From Eubacteriaceae bacterium (lineage in GTDB: Bacteria > Bacillota > Clostridia > Peptostreptococcales > Anaerovoracaceae), in contig CABIWW010000017.1 in NCBI GenBank assembly GCA_902362435.1, forward strand, positions 1-41,877: a DNA stretch of 41,877 nucleotides, written 5' to 3'. The stretch's first letter is position 1; the number at the start of each line of letters is the position of its first letter. This document shows, in pieces, positions 25,124-34,592 of this stretch. A model generated the notes under the pieces. The model had not been told where the DNA came from and searched no databases. It saw only the letters and a program-made list of their open reading frames with translations. Position numbers and translations under genes: made by a program.

Positions 25124-27277
25124 ATGTTAAAAGGGAATAAGTATAAAATCACGGCTCTCCTCATAGTCATGGCCATGCTCGCGACATGCGTGCTGACAGG
25201 CTGCGGAGAGAAGAAAACGATGTCTATGGGCAACGATGTCAGCGCTTTTGTTGATAACATCGATATGGACTACGCCTATGACGTGACCAGCGATCTCGCA
25301 TACAACAAAGACCTGTTCTCTAATGAACACGGTTTCCGTAATGCGGGAAGCGATGCTGAACAGAAGACTGCCGACTATCTGATGGAAATGATGGAGGATC
25401 TCGGTCTCGAAGAAGTCGAGAAGATACCTTTCACTGTGGACAAATGGCAGTTCAACGGAGCGACGCTGGAAATGAACGGAGTCGACAAGATGGAGCCGGT
25501 CTCATATGCATCGTACGGAACTGATGCCGACGGCATCACGGCAGAAGTCGTTGACGTCGGCGACGGCACCGCTGCAAATTACGAAGGAAAAGACGTCACA
25601 GGCAAGATCGTCGTAGCCGGCATCGACCAGTGGAACAACTACTGGATCAATCTGCCGCTCGAGGAAGCGAACCTGCACGGCGCAGCTGCTATCGTAACAT
25701 ATGCGACAGGTGGATATTCACAGGTCTCTGACGATGCGATAAACATCCAGGATATCTGCACCAAGCCTTCGATCCCTTGCGTGAGCGTAAGCAAAAACCA
25801 GGGTGAAGCGCTTATCAAGGCAGCAGAAAAGGACGGTGCCACTGCCACACTGATCGTCGACAATGAACTGCTCCTCGACGAGGGGACTTCATATAATGTA
25901 GTCGGCAAGATCAAGGGCAAGAGCGATGCACAGCAGATCATCATGTCCGGTCACTACGACATGTATTTCAACGGATTCCAGGATGACTGCGCAGCGATCG
26001 GCCTGATCCTTTCAGTTGCAAAGGGAATGCTGGACTCAGACTACAAGCCTGAAAACGACATACTGTTCGTATGCCACGGCGCTGAAGAGTGGGGAGCTTC
26101 GGGTACTGAGTTCGACTGGGCCATAGGCTCATGGGAACAGATCAACACAGCCCGTCCGGAATGGGCGGAAAAGACTATCGCTGTATTCAACTTCGAGCTG
26201 CCTGCATATGAAGATGCTGCAGAACAGGCACAGATCCGATGCGTGCCTGAGCTCCGCGACATGGTGAAGACATATGTTGCAGACAGCGGTTTCGCGATGG
26301 AAGCCGAAGGTGACATATATCCGAAAGGAACAAACGAGCAGTCAAAGGATACCGGCACTTACGATGACAATATCTCATACCGTTTCGCCGGCATACCTAC
26401 GTTCACCAACCTTCACAACTACGGCAACGGCTGGTATCTCGACAATTATCACACAGCGTGGGACAACAAGAAGACTTACAACGAAGATGTGATGAAGTAC
26501 AACATCGGCACTTACGGAAGTCTCGCGATCATGGTCGACAAGACTCCGGCGCTGCCGCTCAACTTCGAGCAGACTTACAGTGATCTTAAGGAATCGCTTG
26601 ACGAAGATGCTGCAAAAGCTGCAGGTGTCGATGTCGATGCATTCAATGAAGCTCTCGAGGGGTTCAAAGAGGCCGCAGTCGGATACAACAAGAAGATCGA
26701 TGAGATCAACAGCCGTTACGAGACTGCCGCTGCTGACAATGACAAGGCTGCCATGAAGGAGGCAAGAGCTGACGGACAGGAGCTGAACAAGACGACTCTG
26801 AAGATATTCAAGGAGATCCAGGATCAGCTCATCTGGGTATATCTGTCAGCTGACGTGACTCAGAAACACGGTATCGTTCAGGAAAACGTATCGACACTGA
26901 GCAGCATGATAGATGCGCTCGATGACGGCGTCCTCACGAATAAAGACGGTACAGGTGCTTTAGATCTCGCGGCATCGCTCAACGGCGGACTTGAATGCGG
27001 ATTCTATGACTTCAGCAGTGATATCGTAGTTGAAGAGATGGAGACCTACACGGAAAGCACCAATCCCGGAAATCTGTTCTGGGGAAGCGGCAAGATGCCT
27101 GTCCTTGCAGAGACTTATGAAGCAACGCTTTCACTCCTCTCGAAGGACAAAGGTGCAGACTTTACATCAGAAAAGGAAATATACAGCAAAGCGCTCGAAT
27201 CACAGAAAGCGGTCTACAAACAGTACGTTACTGAAGAGACCGACGCACTCAAAGCGCTGACTGAAATGATGAAATAA
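25124..27277 (+). CDS. M28-family metallopeptidase lipoprotein with PA domain
   Basis: A 717-residue protein. The N-terminal lipoprotein signal ends in LTGC (Cys27), so it should be anchored outside the cytoplasmic membrane. An M28 aminopeptidase-type fold follows, with an inserted PA domain (about 130-250). Metal-site motifs are GHYD (about 276-279), QDDCAA (about 287), GAEEWGASG (about 319-327) and HTAWDN (about 443), the usual H-D-E-D-H set for two zinc ions. The last 230 residues are an acidic, mostly helical extension. The protein probably releases amino acids from extracellular peptides for fermentation. ATG 25124 has AGGAGG eight bases upstream. The long structured leader suggests conditional expression. 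Confidence 0.87.
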   Translation: MLKGNKYKITALLIVMAMLATCVLTGCGEKKTMSMGNDVSAFVDNIDMDYAYDVTSDLAYNKDLFSNEHGFRNAGSDAEQKTADYLMEMMEDLGLEEVEKIPFTVDKWQFNGATLEMNGVDKMEPVSYASYGTDADGITAEVVDVGDGTAANYEGKDVTGKIVVAGIDQWNNYWINLPLEEANLHGAAAIVTYATGGYSQVSDDAINIQDICTKPSIPCVSVSKNQGEALIKAAEKDGATATLIVDNELLLDEGTSYNVVGKIKGKSDAQQIIMSGHYDMYFNGFQDDCAAIGLILSVAKGMLDSDYKPENDILFVCHGAEEWGASGTEFDWAIGSWEQINTARPEWAEKTIAVFNFELPAYEDAAEQAQIRCVPELRDMVKTYVADSGFAMEAEGDIYPKGTNEQSKDTGTYDDNISYRFAGIPTFTNLHNYGNGWYLDNYHTAWDNKKTYNEDVMKYNIGTYGSLAIMVDKTPALPLNFEQTYSDLKESLDEDAAKAAGVDVDAFNEALEGFKEAAVGYNKKIDEINSRYETAAADNDKAAMKEARADGQELNKTTLKIFKEIQDQLIWVYLSADVTQKHGIVQENVSTLSSMIDALDDGVLTNKDGTGALDLAASLNGGLECGFYDFSSDIVVEEMETYTESTNPGNLFWGSGKMPVLAETYEATLSLLSKDKGADFTSEKEIYSKALESQKAVYKQYVTEETDALKALTEMMK

Positions 27278-27321
27278 CTCTATTATATCTACCCTGGGAG
27301 ACTTTGTTCCAGTGTCTCCCG

Positions 27322-27388
27322 CAAAAAAGACCGGCTGGCATTTTCCGCGCGGAACACACTCAGGTTCCCGGAAAACGCCGGCCGGTCT
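27322..27388 (-). terminator. long-stem terminator of the GNAT-ogt-cupin operon
   Basis: AGACCGGC (27328-27335) pairs with GCCGGTCT (27381-27388). The stem continues through GGC/GCC to TTTTCCG (27341-27347) with CGGAAAA (27369-27375), about 20 pairs with two mismatched positions. On the minus strand it ends in TTTTTT. A smaller GGGAGAC/GTCTCCC hairpin (27297-27320) next to the M28 stop may serve the plus strand. Confidence 0.8.
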
Positions 27389-27435
27389 ATTATCGTTCTG
27401 CAGACCACAGCCTGCAGACTTTACATAAAAATGAT

Positions 27436-27765
27436 CTAAAATACCACTACGAGCAGCATCTTGAATTTTTCCTGACCGTAAACGGCATGCGGATGCTTTG
27501 CAGGCATCACGATGGACTCGCCTTCATGGAGTTCATACGGTTTGCCGTCTATCGTTATCCTGCCGACTCCGTCGAGACATGTGACGAATGCGTCGCCGCC
27601 CGATTCGTGCGTGCTGATCTCTTCGCCCTTGTCAAACGAAAACAGTGTGACGCTCAAAGCCGGATTCTGTGCCAGCGTTCTGCTGACTACCTGTCCCGGC
27701 TGATATTCCACCTGGTCTTTCAGCACCATTACTTCTGCTTTGCTTATATTCTTCATTCCGCTCAT
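27436..27765 (-). CDS. small cupin-domain protein
   Basis: A 109-residue single-cupin protein. The two cupin motifs are visible: GEEISTHESGGDAFVTCLDG (metal-type H, E-like positions) and PAKHPHAV near the C-terminus. These beta-barrel proteins bind metals or small ligands; the function cannot be deduced. The start is set at ATG 27765 with GAGGA seven bases upstream, rather than ATG 27786, which would overlap the end of the preceding gene region without a ribosome site. It is the last gene of an operon with GNAT and ogt. Confidence 0.82.
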   Translation of the reverse strand: MSGMKNISKAEVMVLKDQVEYQPGQVVSRTLAQNPALSVTLFSFDKGEEISTHESGGDAFVTCLDGVGRITIDGKPYELHEGESIVMPAKHPHAVYGQEKFKMLLVVVF

Positions 27766-27787
27766 CGTTTGTTCCTCTCGTCTCATT

Positions 27788-28333
27788 CTATAGCGCTGTT
27801 CCCTTTTTAGGGATAAAAAGGCCTGTCATATCTGCACCCTCGAGCCTGAGCAGCGCCGTCTTCTTATCTATCCCGCCGGCATATCCCGTCAGGCTTCCGT
27901 TCGTGCCGACTACTCTGTGGCATGGTATTATCAGTGACACCGGATTGTGACCTACCGCACCGCCCACGGCCTGTGAAGACATGCTTTCGAGCCCGCGCAT
28001 CTGTGCGACGTGCTTTGCGATCTGTCCATATGTCATAGTTTCTCCGAACGGTATCTCAAGCATTATCTCACATACCTGCCTTCGGAACTCTGTCATATGC
28101 TCTATAGCCAGCGGTGGTGTGAAGCCCGGATCTCTGCCTGAAAAGTAAATGTCCAGCCAGCGCTTCGCTTCCCCGAGTACCGGCATTTTCTCTGCTTCTT
28201 TTTCCTCATACTGCTCCGGCAGCGTATCACCGAAGTATTTCTGCCCCTCGAACCACAGTCCTGTCAGCGCTTCTCCGTCGCACGCGACGACTATGCCGCC
28301 CAGAGGCGAGCTGTATTTCAGTGTGTATATCAT
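27788..28333 (-). CDS. ogt: methylated-DNA-protein-cysteine methyltransferase (Ogt)
   Basis: A 181-residue DNA repair protein that removes alkyl groups from O6-alkylguanine by transferring them to its own cysteine. The active site IPCHRVVG is present, as are the upstream MTYGQIAKHV helix-turn-helix and the GGAVGHNPVSL segment. The N-terminal ~80 residues form the usual ribonuclease-like domain, and the length is normal for the family. ATG 28333 overlaps the GNAT stop (ATGA) and has AGGAGG nine bases upstream, so the two genes are coupled. Confidence 0.94.
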   Translation of the reverse strand: MIYTLKYSSPLGGIVVACDGEALTGLWFEGQKYFGDTLPEQYEEKEAEKMPVLGEAKRWLDIYFSGRDPGFTPPLAIEHMTEFRRQVCEIMLEIPFGETMTYGQIAKHVAQMRGLESMSSQAVGGAVGHNPVSLIIPCHRVVGTNGSLTGYAGGIDKKTALLRLEGADMTGLFIPKKGTAL

Positions 28334-28824
28334 CCTGCAGCACCTCCTGCCTTCTGCTGTATCGGCATCACCATAAAAACATCTGTGAACGGACTTTTGT
28401 TATACCTGTCCGTCATGACGAACCCTGCCTTTTCATACAAAGCGATCGCTTTCCTGCTTGACGACATCGTATCGAGATACATCGCGCTGTAACCGGCTTC
28501 ACGCGCCTTGGAAACAGCTTTCTGCAGCATCATGTATCCGAGTCCCCGCCCGTGATACTTTTCAAGAAGATACACGGACTTCAGCTCGCATCTGCCTGCT
28601 CCGAGATCCCTGACCGCTATAGTGCCTATCAGTTTGTTTTTCCCGGTACTGCGGTCGAACATGCACCAGAAATATGCGAAATTCTTTTCGATATCCAGAT
28701 ACAGGCTGTGCCGCTCCTTCAAATCGAGTGTCCGCCCTGACTGCGGCAGACATTTCTCCAGAAACGGGATCACGAACTCCTCGTATTTTTTGTCAAACGC
28801 TTCTATGATAAATGCTTCGTTCAT
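28330..28824 (-). CDS. GNAT-family N-acetyltransferase
   Basis: A 164-residue GNAT protein. The acetyl-CoA loop is HGRGLGYMM (about residues 94-102), followed by the helix LQKAVSKAREAGY and the ALYEKAGF motif of the fourth conserved region. It transfers an acetyl group from acetyl-CoA to an amine on an unknown substrate. It is the first gene of the operon with ogt and the cupin gene. The ribosome site AAGAAGG is rather far from ATG 28824 (about 13 bases), so translation may be weak. Confidence 0.88.
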   Translation of the reverse strand: MNEAFIIEAFDKKYEEFVIPFLEKCLPQSGRTLDLKERHSLYLDIEKNFAYFWCMFDRSTGKNKLIGTIAVRDLGAGRCELKSVYLLEKYHGRGLGYMMLQKAVSKAREAGYSAMYLDTMSSSRKAIALYEKAGFVMTDRYNKSPFTDVFMVMPIQQKAGGAAG

Positions 28825-28926
28825 CTACAATGATCAGCCTTCTTTCGTTTTCGGATTTTCTGCAGTCTGCTGCAAAGCCGCAGCGTACCTGCATTCTGCG
28901 CTTTTGCATGCTCTGCAGATGTAAGA

Positions 28927-28955
28927 ATTTTATCAGACTATTCGTTTATTGGCAA
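28927..28955 (-). promoter_or_regulatory. promoter of the GNAT-ogt-cupin operon
   Basis: On the minus strand TTGCCA (28950-28955) and TAAAAT (28927-28932) lie 17 bases apart. The leader is about 95 bases. Confidence 0.65.
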
Positions 28956-29003
28956 TATCTTTACAATCAGTTGTCCGGTTCCGGCTCTGCTCCCGGTGCT
29001 GCC

Positions 29004-29825
29004 TCACTGCTTCCTGCCGTAATGTTCTACCATGCCGCCGTCTTCTTTTATCATTATCACGAATGTGATCATATAGATGATCACCGGGCAGATCAGCGCC
29101 CACTCCGGAAAATGGTTTGACGCTGCGGTCCCTCCGACTGCGCCTGCGATAAATGCCAGTATGACTCCATAGTAGCAGCGGTATTTATGCCTGTAATACG
29201 GATCCTTCGTCTCAATATAGCAGTAAAGCGCTTCCGTACCGCTTCTGAGATTTCCTGTGCACATCGTCGATGCCACTCCGTGTCCGTGCACGCGCCTGAA
29301 GCTGTGCACCTGGAGCGAGCAGACGAATGCGATCATGATGTTCACGACCGGATCCAGATGTCCGTGCGGTATGAACATGGCGACCGTGATTATTGCGATC
29401 TCAAGCAAAAGCATGCCCTGTCTCCAGTGCAGAAAGCCTGCTGTTTTCTGTCGGCGCCGCACCGTCTCTGTCATCATTATCCCCGCTGCAAAGGCAACGA
29501 TCGGGATCGCTGATGTCAGCGCACGCTCCCACTCCATCTGACAGAGATGCAGGCTGAACAGCACGATGTTTCCTGTCTGCGCATTTGCAAAGACTCCTCC
29601 TCTGCAGATGTATGTGTACGCATCGAGAAATCCTCCGGCCAGTGCCAGCAGCGAGCCTATCAGTACCGTCTCCGACATCTGTATCCTTGTCATGTACGAC
29701 GTATCTTTCGAACTTTCCGCACCTTCCAGCGCTTTCGTGTCAAACTTCTTTTTCCCCTCTATATTACAGGCATCTGCCCTTTCTGCTTTTTGTATATCCA
29801 TACTGCAGCTTTCCCGCTTTTCCAT
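29004..29825 (-). CDS. YoaK/DUF1275-family membrane protein
   Basis: A 273-residue protein. The first ~60 residues are polar and variable. The rest has about six hydrophobic segments with the DUF1275 signature GGFLDAYTYICRGGVFANAQTG (read in two parts: GGFLDAYTY and GGVFANAQTGN) and SFRRVHGHGVASTMCTGN. The family is widespread and its function is unknown. ATG 29825 (AGGAGG nine bases upstream) is preferred over ATG 29864, which would add a 13-residue arginine-rich stretch. The gene appears monocistronic. Confidence 0.87.
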   Translation of the reverse strand: MEKRESCSMDIQKAERADACNIEGKKKFDTKALEGAESSKDTSYMTRIQMSETVLIGSLLALAGGFLDAYTYICRGGVFANAQTGNIVLFSLHLCQMEWERALTSAIPIVAFAAGIMMTETVRRRQKTAGFLHWRQGMLLLEIAIITVAMFIPHGHLDPVVNIMIAFVCSLQVHSFRRVHGHGVASTMCTGNLRSGTEALYCYIETKDPYYRHKYRCYYGVILAFIAGAVGGTAASNHFPEWALICPVIIYMITFVIMIKEDGGMVEHYGRKQ

Positions 29826-29882
29826 GATGATCTGCCTCCTGCCGCCGATGCGGCGCTGCCGCATCGGCTTTTCTATCGGTAT

Positions 29883-29911
29883 ATTATGCCACTATGAGCA
29901 TGCGCTATCAA
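29883..29911 (-). promoter_or_regulatory. promoter of the YoaK-family gene
   Basis: On the minus strand TTGATA (29906-29911) and CATAAT (29883-29888, preceded by TGG) lie 17 bases apart. The leader is about 50 bases. Confidence 0.7.
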
Positions 29912-30040
29912 GAGGGTTTTACGTAAAGTGACCTGCAGTTTTGCGCAAAATAACTGTTCACGAGTTTCAGACTGTTCGTGTTTCTCTGATGCGATACCGG
30001 TCTCTTGCCAGTAATGCGGCAGATTGCCTCCTTTTAAATC

Positions 30041-30083
30041 AAACAAAAATATCGCAAACTGTGAACGAATCACAGATCGCGAT
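30041..30083 (-). terminator. terminator of the urease operon
   Basis: On the minus strand ATCGC...CTGTGA, loop TTCG, then TTCACAG...GCGAT folds into a two-part stem (30051-30083) followed by ATTTTTG. It lies about 40 bases after the ureD stop. Confidence 0.8.
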
Positions 30084-30120
30084 ACTTTTACTATCATACT
30101 GCTGCTTTCCGCGGACGTGA

Positions 30121-30942
30121 TCAGTACTTCCTCACACGTACAGCGCCCTTGCCGATGAGCTCACGACGCAGGATATCCCATATGCTGTATACGAAATCCT
30201 TTATGGCTATCATATCAGTACCGGTGAAACGCACTGTTATGATCCTGCCGTCCACCAGTCCGGCTGCAGCCTCTATATCACTGTCATGCTCCGCTGCATT
30301 CAGTCTGCCACATATCCCCTCAGGGATAACCGGTGCATATGCATACACCGTGCCACTGCTGAGTTTTCCCTCCAGCAGCCCTCTCCTTGCAGGATCCATG
30401 GTCCCCGGAGTCATTCGGCAGCTGTCATACAGCTTAAGCTCGTCTTCTATATATATCCTCGTCTTCGAAGAATATATGTCATAATCGAAGATTTCGTTCC
30501 TGGATGTCCTGCCTGCTGTCACGATATCCGACGCGATCAGTACAGAATCATTTTTAAGCATGAACACACTGTCCTGGAACGAGCTGGACTGTGCGAAAGG
30601 CACATTGTATTCCGGCAGGTATTCGAGAGTTGCTCCGCTTCCCACCGAGAATATATTTTCCACTTCCGCATGACCTTCATCCATCCTGTAGAATTTGGTG
30701 CTGGACGGCGTCGTTATGAAAACATCAGCACCGTCCTCGACGGTCACCTCCGTCAGCAGTCTGTCATGCTGCAGCACGCCTCCTCCCGGATTCAGGAAAT
30801 ACACGAAAGCTGTACCATCCTCTTCCTGATAGTGCGGCATCATTATCTGCAGCGGAAGTTTGAAATACTGCCTTGACAGATGTGTCCTGCCGTTGTCTTT
30901 CCTGCTGAACACAAGGGACAGCTCACCTGTTGGTTTGTTCAT
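30121..30942 (-). CDS. ureD: urease accessory protein UreD (UreH)
   Basis: A 273-residue protein of the UreD/UreH family, the scaffold that binds apo-urease and recruits UreF and UreG for nickel insertion. Family traits visible are the GGG-hxxDxL segment (NPGGGVLQHDRL), the STKFYRM motif after TTPSS, and the EYLPEYNVPFAQSSSFQ block. It is the last gene of the urease operon, 12 bases after ureG, with a terminator behind it. The order ureABCEFGD is the common Firmicute order. Confidence 0.92.
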   Translation of the reverse strand: MNKPTGELSLVFSRKDNGRTHLSRQYFKLPLQIMMPHYQEEDGTAFVYFLNPGGGVLQHDRLLTEVTVEDGADVFITTPSSTKFYRMDEGHAEVENIFSVGSGATLEYLPEYNVPFAQSSSFQDSVFMLKNDSVLIASDIVTAGRTSRNEIFDYDIYSSKTRIYIEDELKLYDSCRMTPGTMDPARRGLLEGKLSSGTVYAYAPVIPEGICGRLNAAEHDSDIEAAAGLVDGRIITVRFTGTDMIAIKDFVYSIWDILRRELIGKGAVRVRKY

Positions 30943-30954
30943 ATCAGCCTCCCG

Positions 30955-31578
30955 TCATTCCTGCAGAGGCTCATCCTCGAACAGGACATCTTCCTTTATC
31001 CAGCGTATCACCTCATCGAGACCGGTGCCGTCGAACAGGTTCGTGAAAACGAAAGGCTTGTCGCCACGCTGTATCTTCGTGTCTCTCTCCATAACACCAA
31101 GGTCACTGTGGACATACGGTGCTATATCTATCTTGTTTATCACCAGCAGATCGGACTTGGTTATCCCCGGCCCGCCTTTTCTCGGGATCTTCTCGCCCTC
31201 ACCGACGTCTATCACGAAGATCAGACCGTCCACCAGCTCAGGGCTGAATGTAGCTGCAAGATTGTCACCGCCGCTTTCAACGAATATCATGTCCAGATCA
31301 TCGAATCTGTCCAGCAGGATATCTATGGCGTCCAGGTTCATGGAAATATCCTCTCTGACAGCTGTATGAGGACAGCCGCCGGTCTCCACGCCGATGATCC
31401 TTTCCTCCGGAAGAGCCTCCGCCCTTGTCAGGATCAGTGCATCCTCCTTGGTGAATATATCATTTGTTATGACTGCTATCTCATATTCGTCCCTCAGCCT
31501 TTTGCACAGTTTCTCTATAAGTGCGGTCTTACCGGAACCCACAGGCCCGCCTACCCCTATACGAACTGGTTTTCTCAT
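30955..31578 (-). CDS. ureG: urease accessory GTPase UreG
   Basis: A 207-residue SIMIBI-class GTPase that powers nickel delivery to urease. The P-loop GGPVGSGKT is at 10-18, the metal-binding CPH motif at 69-71 ([11 protein letters not shown]), the [15 protein letters not shown] block follows, and the base-recognition NKID is present. AAAGGAGA precedes ATG 31578. It sits between ureF and ureD and is co-transcribed with them. Confidence 0.96.
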   Translation of the reverse strand: MRKPVRIGVGGPVGSGKTALIEKLCKRLRDEYEIAVITNDIFTKEDALILTRAEALPEERIIGVETGGCPHTAVREDISMNLDAIDILLDRFDDLDMIFVESGGDNLAATFSPELVDGLIFVIDVGEGEKIPRKGGPGITKSDLLVINKIDIAPYVHSDLGVMERDTKIQRGDKPFVFTNLFDGTGLDEVIRWIKEDVLFEDEPLQE

Positions 31579-31605
31579 AAGTCATTCTCCTTTCCGAAGG
31601 TTTCT

Positions 31606-32292
31606 CTACGACATGTAAAGTCTCACGCCCAGGGTCTCATGCCGGATACCGGCTATGTCCAGTGCCGGGCAGAAATTAGATATTTCATCAACGCCGGTCT
31701 TCATACATATGTCCGACACATGCTCCATCAGCTGTCCGGAATCGAACAGTATCTTCTGTGCTTCGGTGTTCCCCAGGGGTATCAGCTTCAGAGCGCTCTG
31801 CACCAGTGAATTGGCAGTGCTGAACACATATGCCCTCACCGCACCATCCAGCCCTGTATCCAGTCTCCCGCAGACTGCACCGTAGATGACAGGATAGGAG
31901 ATGCCTCTCCTGCCGTAAATATCATTCAGATCTTTTATCAGCTGGTCTTCCGTCATGTCTGCAGCTATCCTGAGCAGAGCCTTGCCCATCCTGAGAGCCG
32001 ATTCACGGCTTTCACCGGTGACTTTAACCGCACAACTCAGCATTTCCAGTTCTTTCAGGGCCGTAAGATCCCCGGCTCCCGCCAGACGGTAGGCCTCGCA
32101 TATCAGAGGTCCCTCGCAGCTGCCCACCGTATATTCCAGGTACACCTCCATGAAATCGCCGAATGTGCTGCTGTCGCATATCTTTCCTTCCGATACATAT
32201 GTCTCCAGCCCCCAGGACTGGCTGAAGCCTCCGGAGGGGAAGGTCCCTCCCGCAAGCTGCATCAGATAGAATATATTGTCTGCTTTCTTCAT
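31606..32292 (-). CDS. ureF: urease accessory protein UreF
   Basis: A 228-residue all-helical protein of the UreF family, which bridges UreD and UreG and acts as a checkpoint on GTP hydrolysis. The N-terminal LMQLAGGTFPSGGFSQSWGLETYV block is diagnostic (written here as the core FPSGGFSQSWGLE). ATG 32292 has GGGAGA upstream and follows ureE by 15 bases. Confidence 0.92.
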   Translation of the reverse strand: MKKADNIFYLMQLAGGTFPSGGFSQSWGLETYVSEGKICDSSTFGDFMEVYLEYTVGSCEGPLICEAYRLAGAGDLTALKELEMLSCAVKVTGESRESALRMGKALLRIAADMTEDQLIKDLNDIYGRRGISYPVIYGAVCGRLDTGLDGAVRAYVFSTANSLVQSALKLIPLGNTEAQKILFDSGQLMEHVSDICMKTGVDEISNFCPALDIAGIRHETLGVRLYMS

Positions 32293-32307
32293 ATCGTGTC
32301 TCCCGCT

Positions 32308-32790
32308 TCATTCATGGTGATGGTGATCATGTCCGTGATCATGGCTGTGGCCGCCTGTCATCTGGTTCGCCCGTTCGCCGTCCAGCCTGCAGGAGCATCT
32401 CGTGTACGTCACGCCGATGCTCTTTATGAGATTTTCCATGATGGGATCGTATGGCACCAGTATCCTGTCCTCGCAAAGGTACGCGCTCTGGTGCATGTTT
32501 CCTATATTGAATGCGGTCTTTGCCCACTGCATATTGCCGGAGGGACGTATGTCCAGTACATCTTCCGGTATCAGATCGACAGCTATGAGCTTTTCATCAT
32601 CCGCATATATCACTGCTCCGCAGAAAAGATGTTCTCCGTGCTCCAGCGACAGTCCTATGACAGTGCCGTCCTGGCTCCTGAGTTTCTGGTGCGGCTTTGC
32701 CATATCGTAATGATCCAGCATCACCCTGTCGACTCTCAGCCCGCTGTTTTCATAATCGCCGAGCTTTCCTGTTATCCTGTCTATGATCAT
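32308..32790 (-). CDS. ureE: urease nickel metallochaperone UreE
   Basis: A 160-residue UreE. Its N-terminal peptide-binding-like domain and C-terminal metal domain are both present. The last ~15 residues are a histidine-rich tail (HSHDHGHDHHHHE), the storage-type nickel site known from Klebsiella UreE. It hands nickel to UreG. GGAGGGG lies directly before ATG 32790. A hairpin separates it from ureC. Confidence 0.94.
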   Translation of the reverse strand: MIIDRITGKLGDYENSGLRVDRVMLDHYDMAKPHQKLRSQDGTVIGLSLEHGEHLFCGAVIYADDEKLIAVDLIPEDVLDIRPSGNMQWAKTAFNIGNMHQSAYLCEDRILVPYDPIMENLIKSIGVTYTRCSCRLDGERANQMTGGHSHDHGHDHHHHE

Positions 32791-32806
32791 GTTCCCCTCC
32801 GTGTAT

Positions 32807-32835
32807 CACCGGCATGCCTTCCACATCTGCCGGTG
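32807..32835 (-). other. hairpin in the ureC-ureE gap
   Basis: CACCGGCA (32807-32814) pairs perfectly with TGCCGGTG (32828-32835). There is no T-run, so it is more likely a message-stability or processing element that separates the structural genes (ureABC) from the accessory genes (ureEFGD) than a terminator. Confidence 0.5.
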
Positions 32836-32864
32836 GGTGAATCATCATGCTGTGCAATCAAGCC

Positions 32865-34592
32865 CTATCTGAAGAAATATCTGTGACACAGGCATACTTC
32901 TTCTGCCGGCTCGCATGTTATATGTTCACCGTCTATGAACACTTTGTATGTCTCCGGATCGATCTCCACCTTAGGGCAGTAGCTGTTCCTTACCATGTCG
33001 GCCTTGGTGAGATGTCTTGTATTCTTCACCGGCAGCAGTTTGTCCTTTGAAAACGGCACTTTGTCTCCAAGACCTGCGTCTATGGCTGCCTGGGTCACGA
33101 ATATCTTGTTGAACCTTCTCATAGCGCTGCCGCATGCCGAATACTGTTTCCTGTAGAGCATCGGCTGAGCCACTTCGATGGCTGCATTCACATCACCTGA
33201 CGCCGAATATGCCACAGAACCGCCTTTGAACACCAGCCACGGCTTTGCACCGAAGAATGCAGGATCCCATACGCAGAAATCCGCCAGACGTCCCGGAAGG
33301 AGCGATCCTATGTATTCATCTATACCGAAGACCTTCGCTGCATTGACAGTGTACTTGGCCATGTAGCGGAGTATCCTCTCATTGTCGTTGTCTCCCTTTT
33401 CTTCAGGCAGCGGGCCTCTCTGCTTCTTCATCTTCGAAGCCATCTGCCATGTTCTCAGCACGGTCTCTCCGACTCTTCCCATTCCCTGTGAATCCGAGCC
33501 GTGTATCGATATAGCCCCCATATCGTGGAGGACATCCTCTGCAGCTATAGTCTCTCCTCTTACACGGGAGTCTGCAAAGGCAACATCTTCAGGCACCTTA
33601 GGGTTCAGATGGTGCACTGCCATTATCATGTCCAGATGCTCTGCTATGGTATTGACAGTGTACGGATTGGTGCAGTTCGTTGATGACGGTATTACGTTAG
33701 GCTCTCCGACTACTCTCATGATGTCAGGAGCATGTCCGCCACCTGCACCTTCAGAGTGGTATGTATGTATCGTTCGTCCGCCGAAAGCTGCTATGGTACT
33801 TTCCACGAAACCGCCTTCATTGAGGGTATCGGTGTGTATCTGGACCTGAAAATCCATCTTGTCTGCAACATCCAGACAGCATCTTATAACTTCCGGAGTC
33901 GCTCCGAAATCCTCGTGTATCTTCATTCCTATGGCGCCGTTCAGAGCCTGTTCAACGATGGCGTCAGGCAGACTGGAATTTCCTCTGCCCAGGAAACCTG
34001 CGTTGACAGGAAGTTCCTCGTGAGCCTCTATCATCTGTAGCAGATGGTAAGGTCCCGGCGTCTCCACGCTTGTAGTCTTGGCGCCGCTGCCGCCTCCCAG
34101 CATGGTGGTGATGCCGTTGCTCAGAGCCTCCCATGCCTGGGCAGGTGATTCGAAATGCACGTGCACATCGATGCCTCCCGGCGTTATTATAAGGCCTTCT
34201 GCCGAAACGACTTCTGTGGCGCAGCCTACGATGAGTCCCGGCGTTATATCCATAGTATCAGGATTTCCCGCCTTGCCTATGCCGACTATCACGCCATCCT
34301 TTATGCCGATGTCGCCCTTTACGATACCGATCACAGGATCTATTATTACAGCATTGCTGACACATACATCCAGCACACCTTCGTCAGTGGTCTTTCCTGC
34401 CATGTTGCCCATGCCGTCTCTGTCTGTCTTGCCGCCGCCAAAGAGTATCTCGTCTCCGTAGCATGATGCGGCGTAGTCTTTCTCTATCTCAGCGATAAGC
34501 CCTGTGTCTGCCAGATGTATCCTGTCACCCACTGTAGGGCCGTACATATCGCAGTATTCACGTCTCGATAATGTTACTGCCATATCATTCAC
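32865..34592 (-). CDS. ureC: urease alpha subunit UreC
   Basis: A 575-residue catalytic subunit that hydrolyses urea to ammonia and carbamate in the cytoplasm. Nickel ligands are all present: H144 and H146 (GGIDVHVHF), carbamylated K224 and substrate H226 ([12 protein letters not shown]), H253 (HTDTLNEGG), H279 ([13 protein letters not shown]) and D367 (GSDSQGMGR). The catalytic acid H327 is in AVHHLNP, but the residue before it, the flap cysteine of Klebsiella urease (C319), is valine here (V326). Other stretches such as [14 protein letters not shown] and [15 protein letters not shown] also differ from common bacterial ureases. The ATG at 34592 overlaps ureB and has AAGGAG upstream; ATG 34583 is an alternative. 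Confidence 0.95.
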   Translation of the reverse strand: MNDMAVTLSRREYCDMYGPTVGDRIHLADTGLIAEIEKDYAASCYGDEILFGGGKTDRDGMGNMAGKTTDEGVLDVCVSNAVIIDPVIGIVKGDIGIKDGVIVGIGKAGNPDTMDITPGLIVGCATEVVSAEGLIITPGGIDVHVHFESPAQAWEALSNGITTMLGGGSGAKTTSVETPGPYHLLQMIEAHEELPVNAGFLGRGNSSLPDAIVEQALNGAIGMKIHEDFGATPEVIRCCLDVADKMDFQVQIHTDTLNEGGFVESTIAAFGGRTIHTYHSEGAGGGHAPDIMRVVGEPNVIPSSTNCTNPYTVNTIAEHLDMIMAVHHLNPKVPEDVAFADSRVRGETIAAEDVLHDMGAISIHGSDSQGMGRVGETVLRTWQMASKMKKQRGPLPEEKGDNDNERILRYMAKYTVNAAKVFGIDEYIGSLLPGRLADFCVWDPAFFGAKPWLVFKGGSVAYSASGDVNAAIEVAQPMLYRKQYSACGSAMRRFNKIFVTQAAIDAGLGDKVPFSKDKLLPVKNTRHLTKADMVRNSYCPKVEIDPETYKVFIDGEHITCEPAEEVCLCHRYFFR

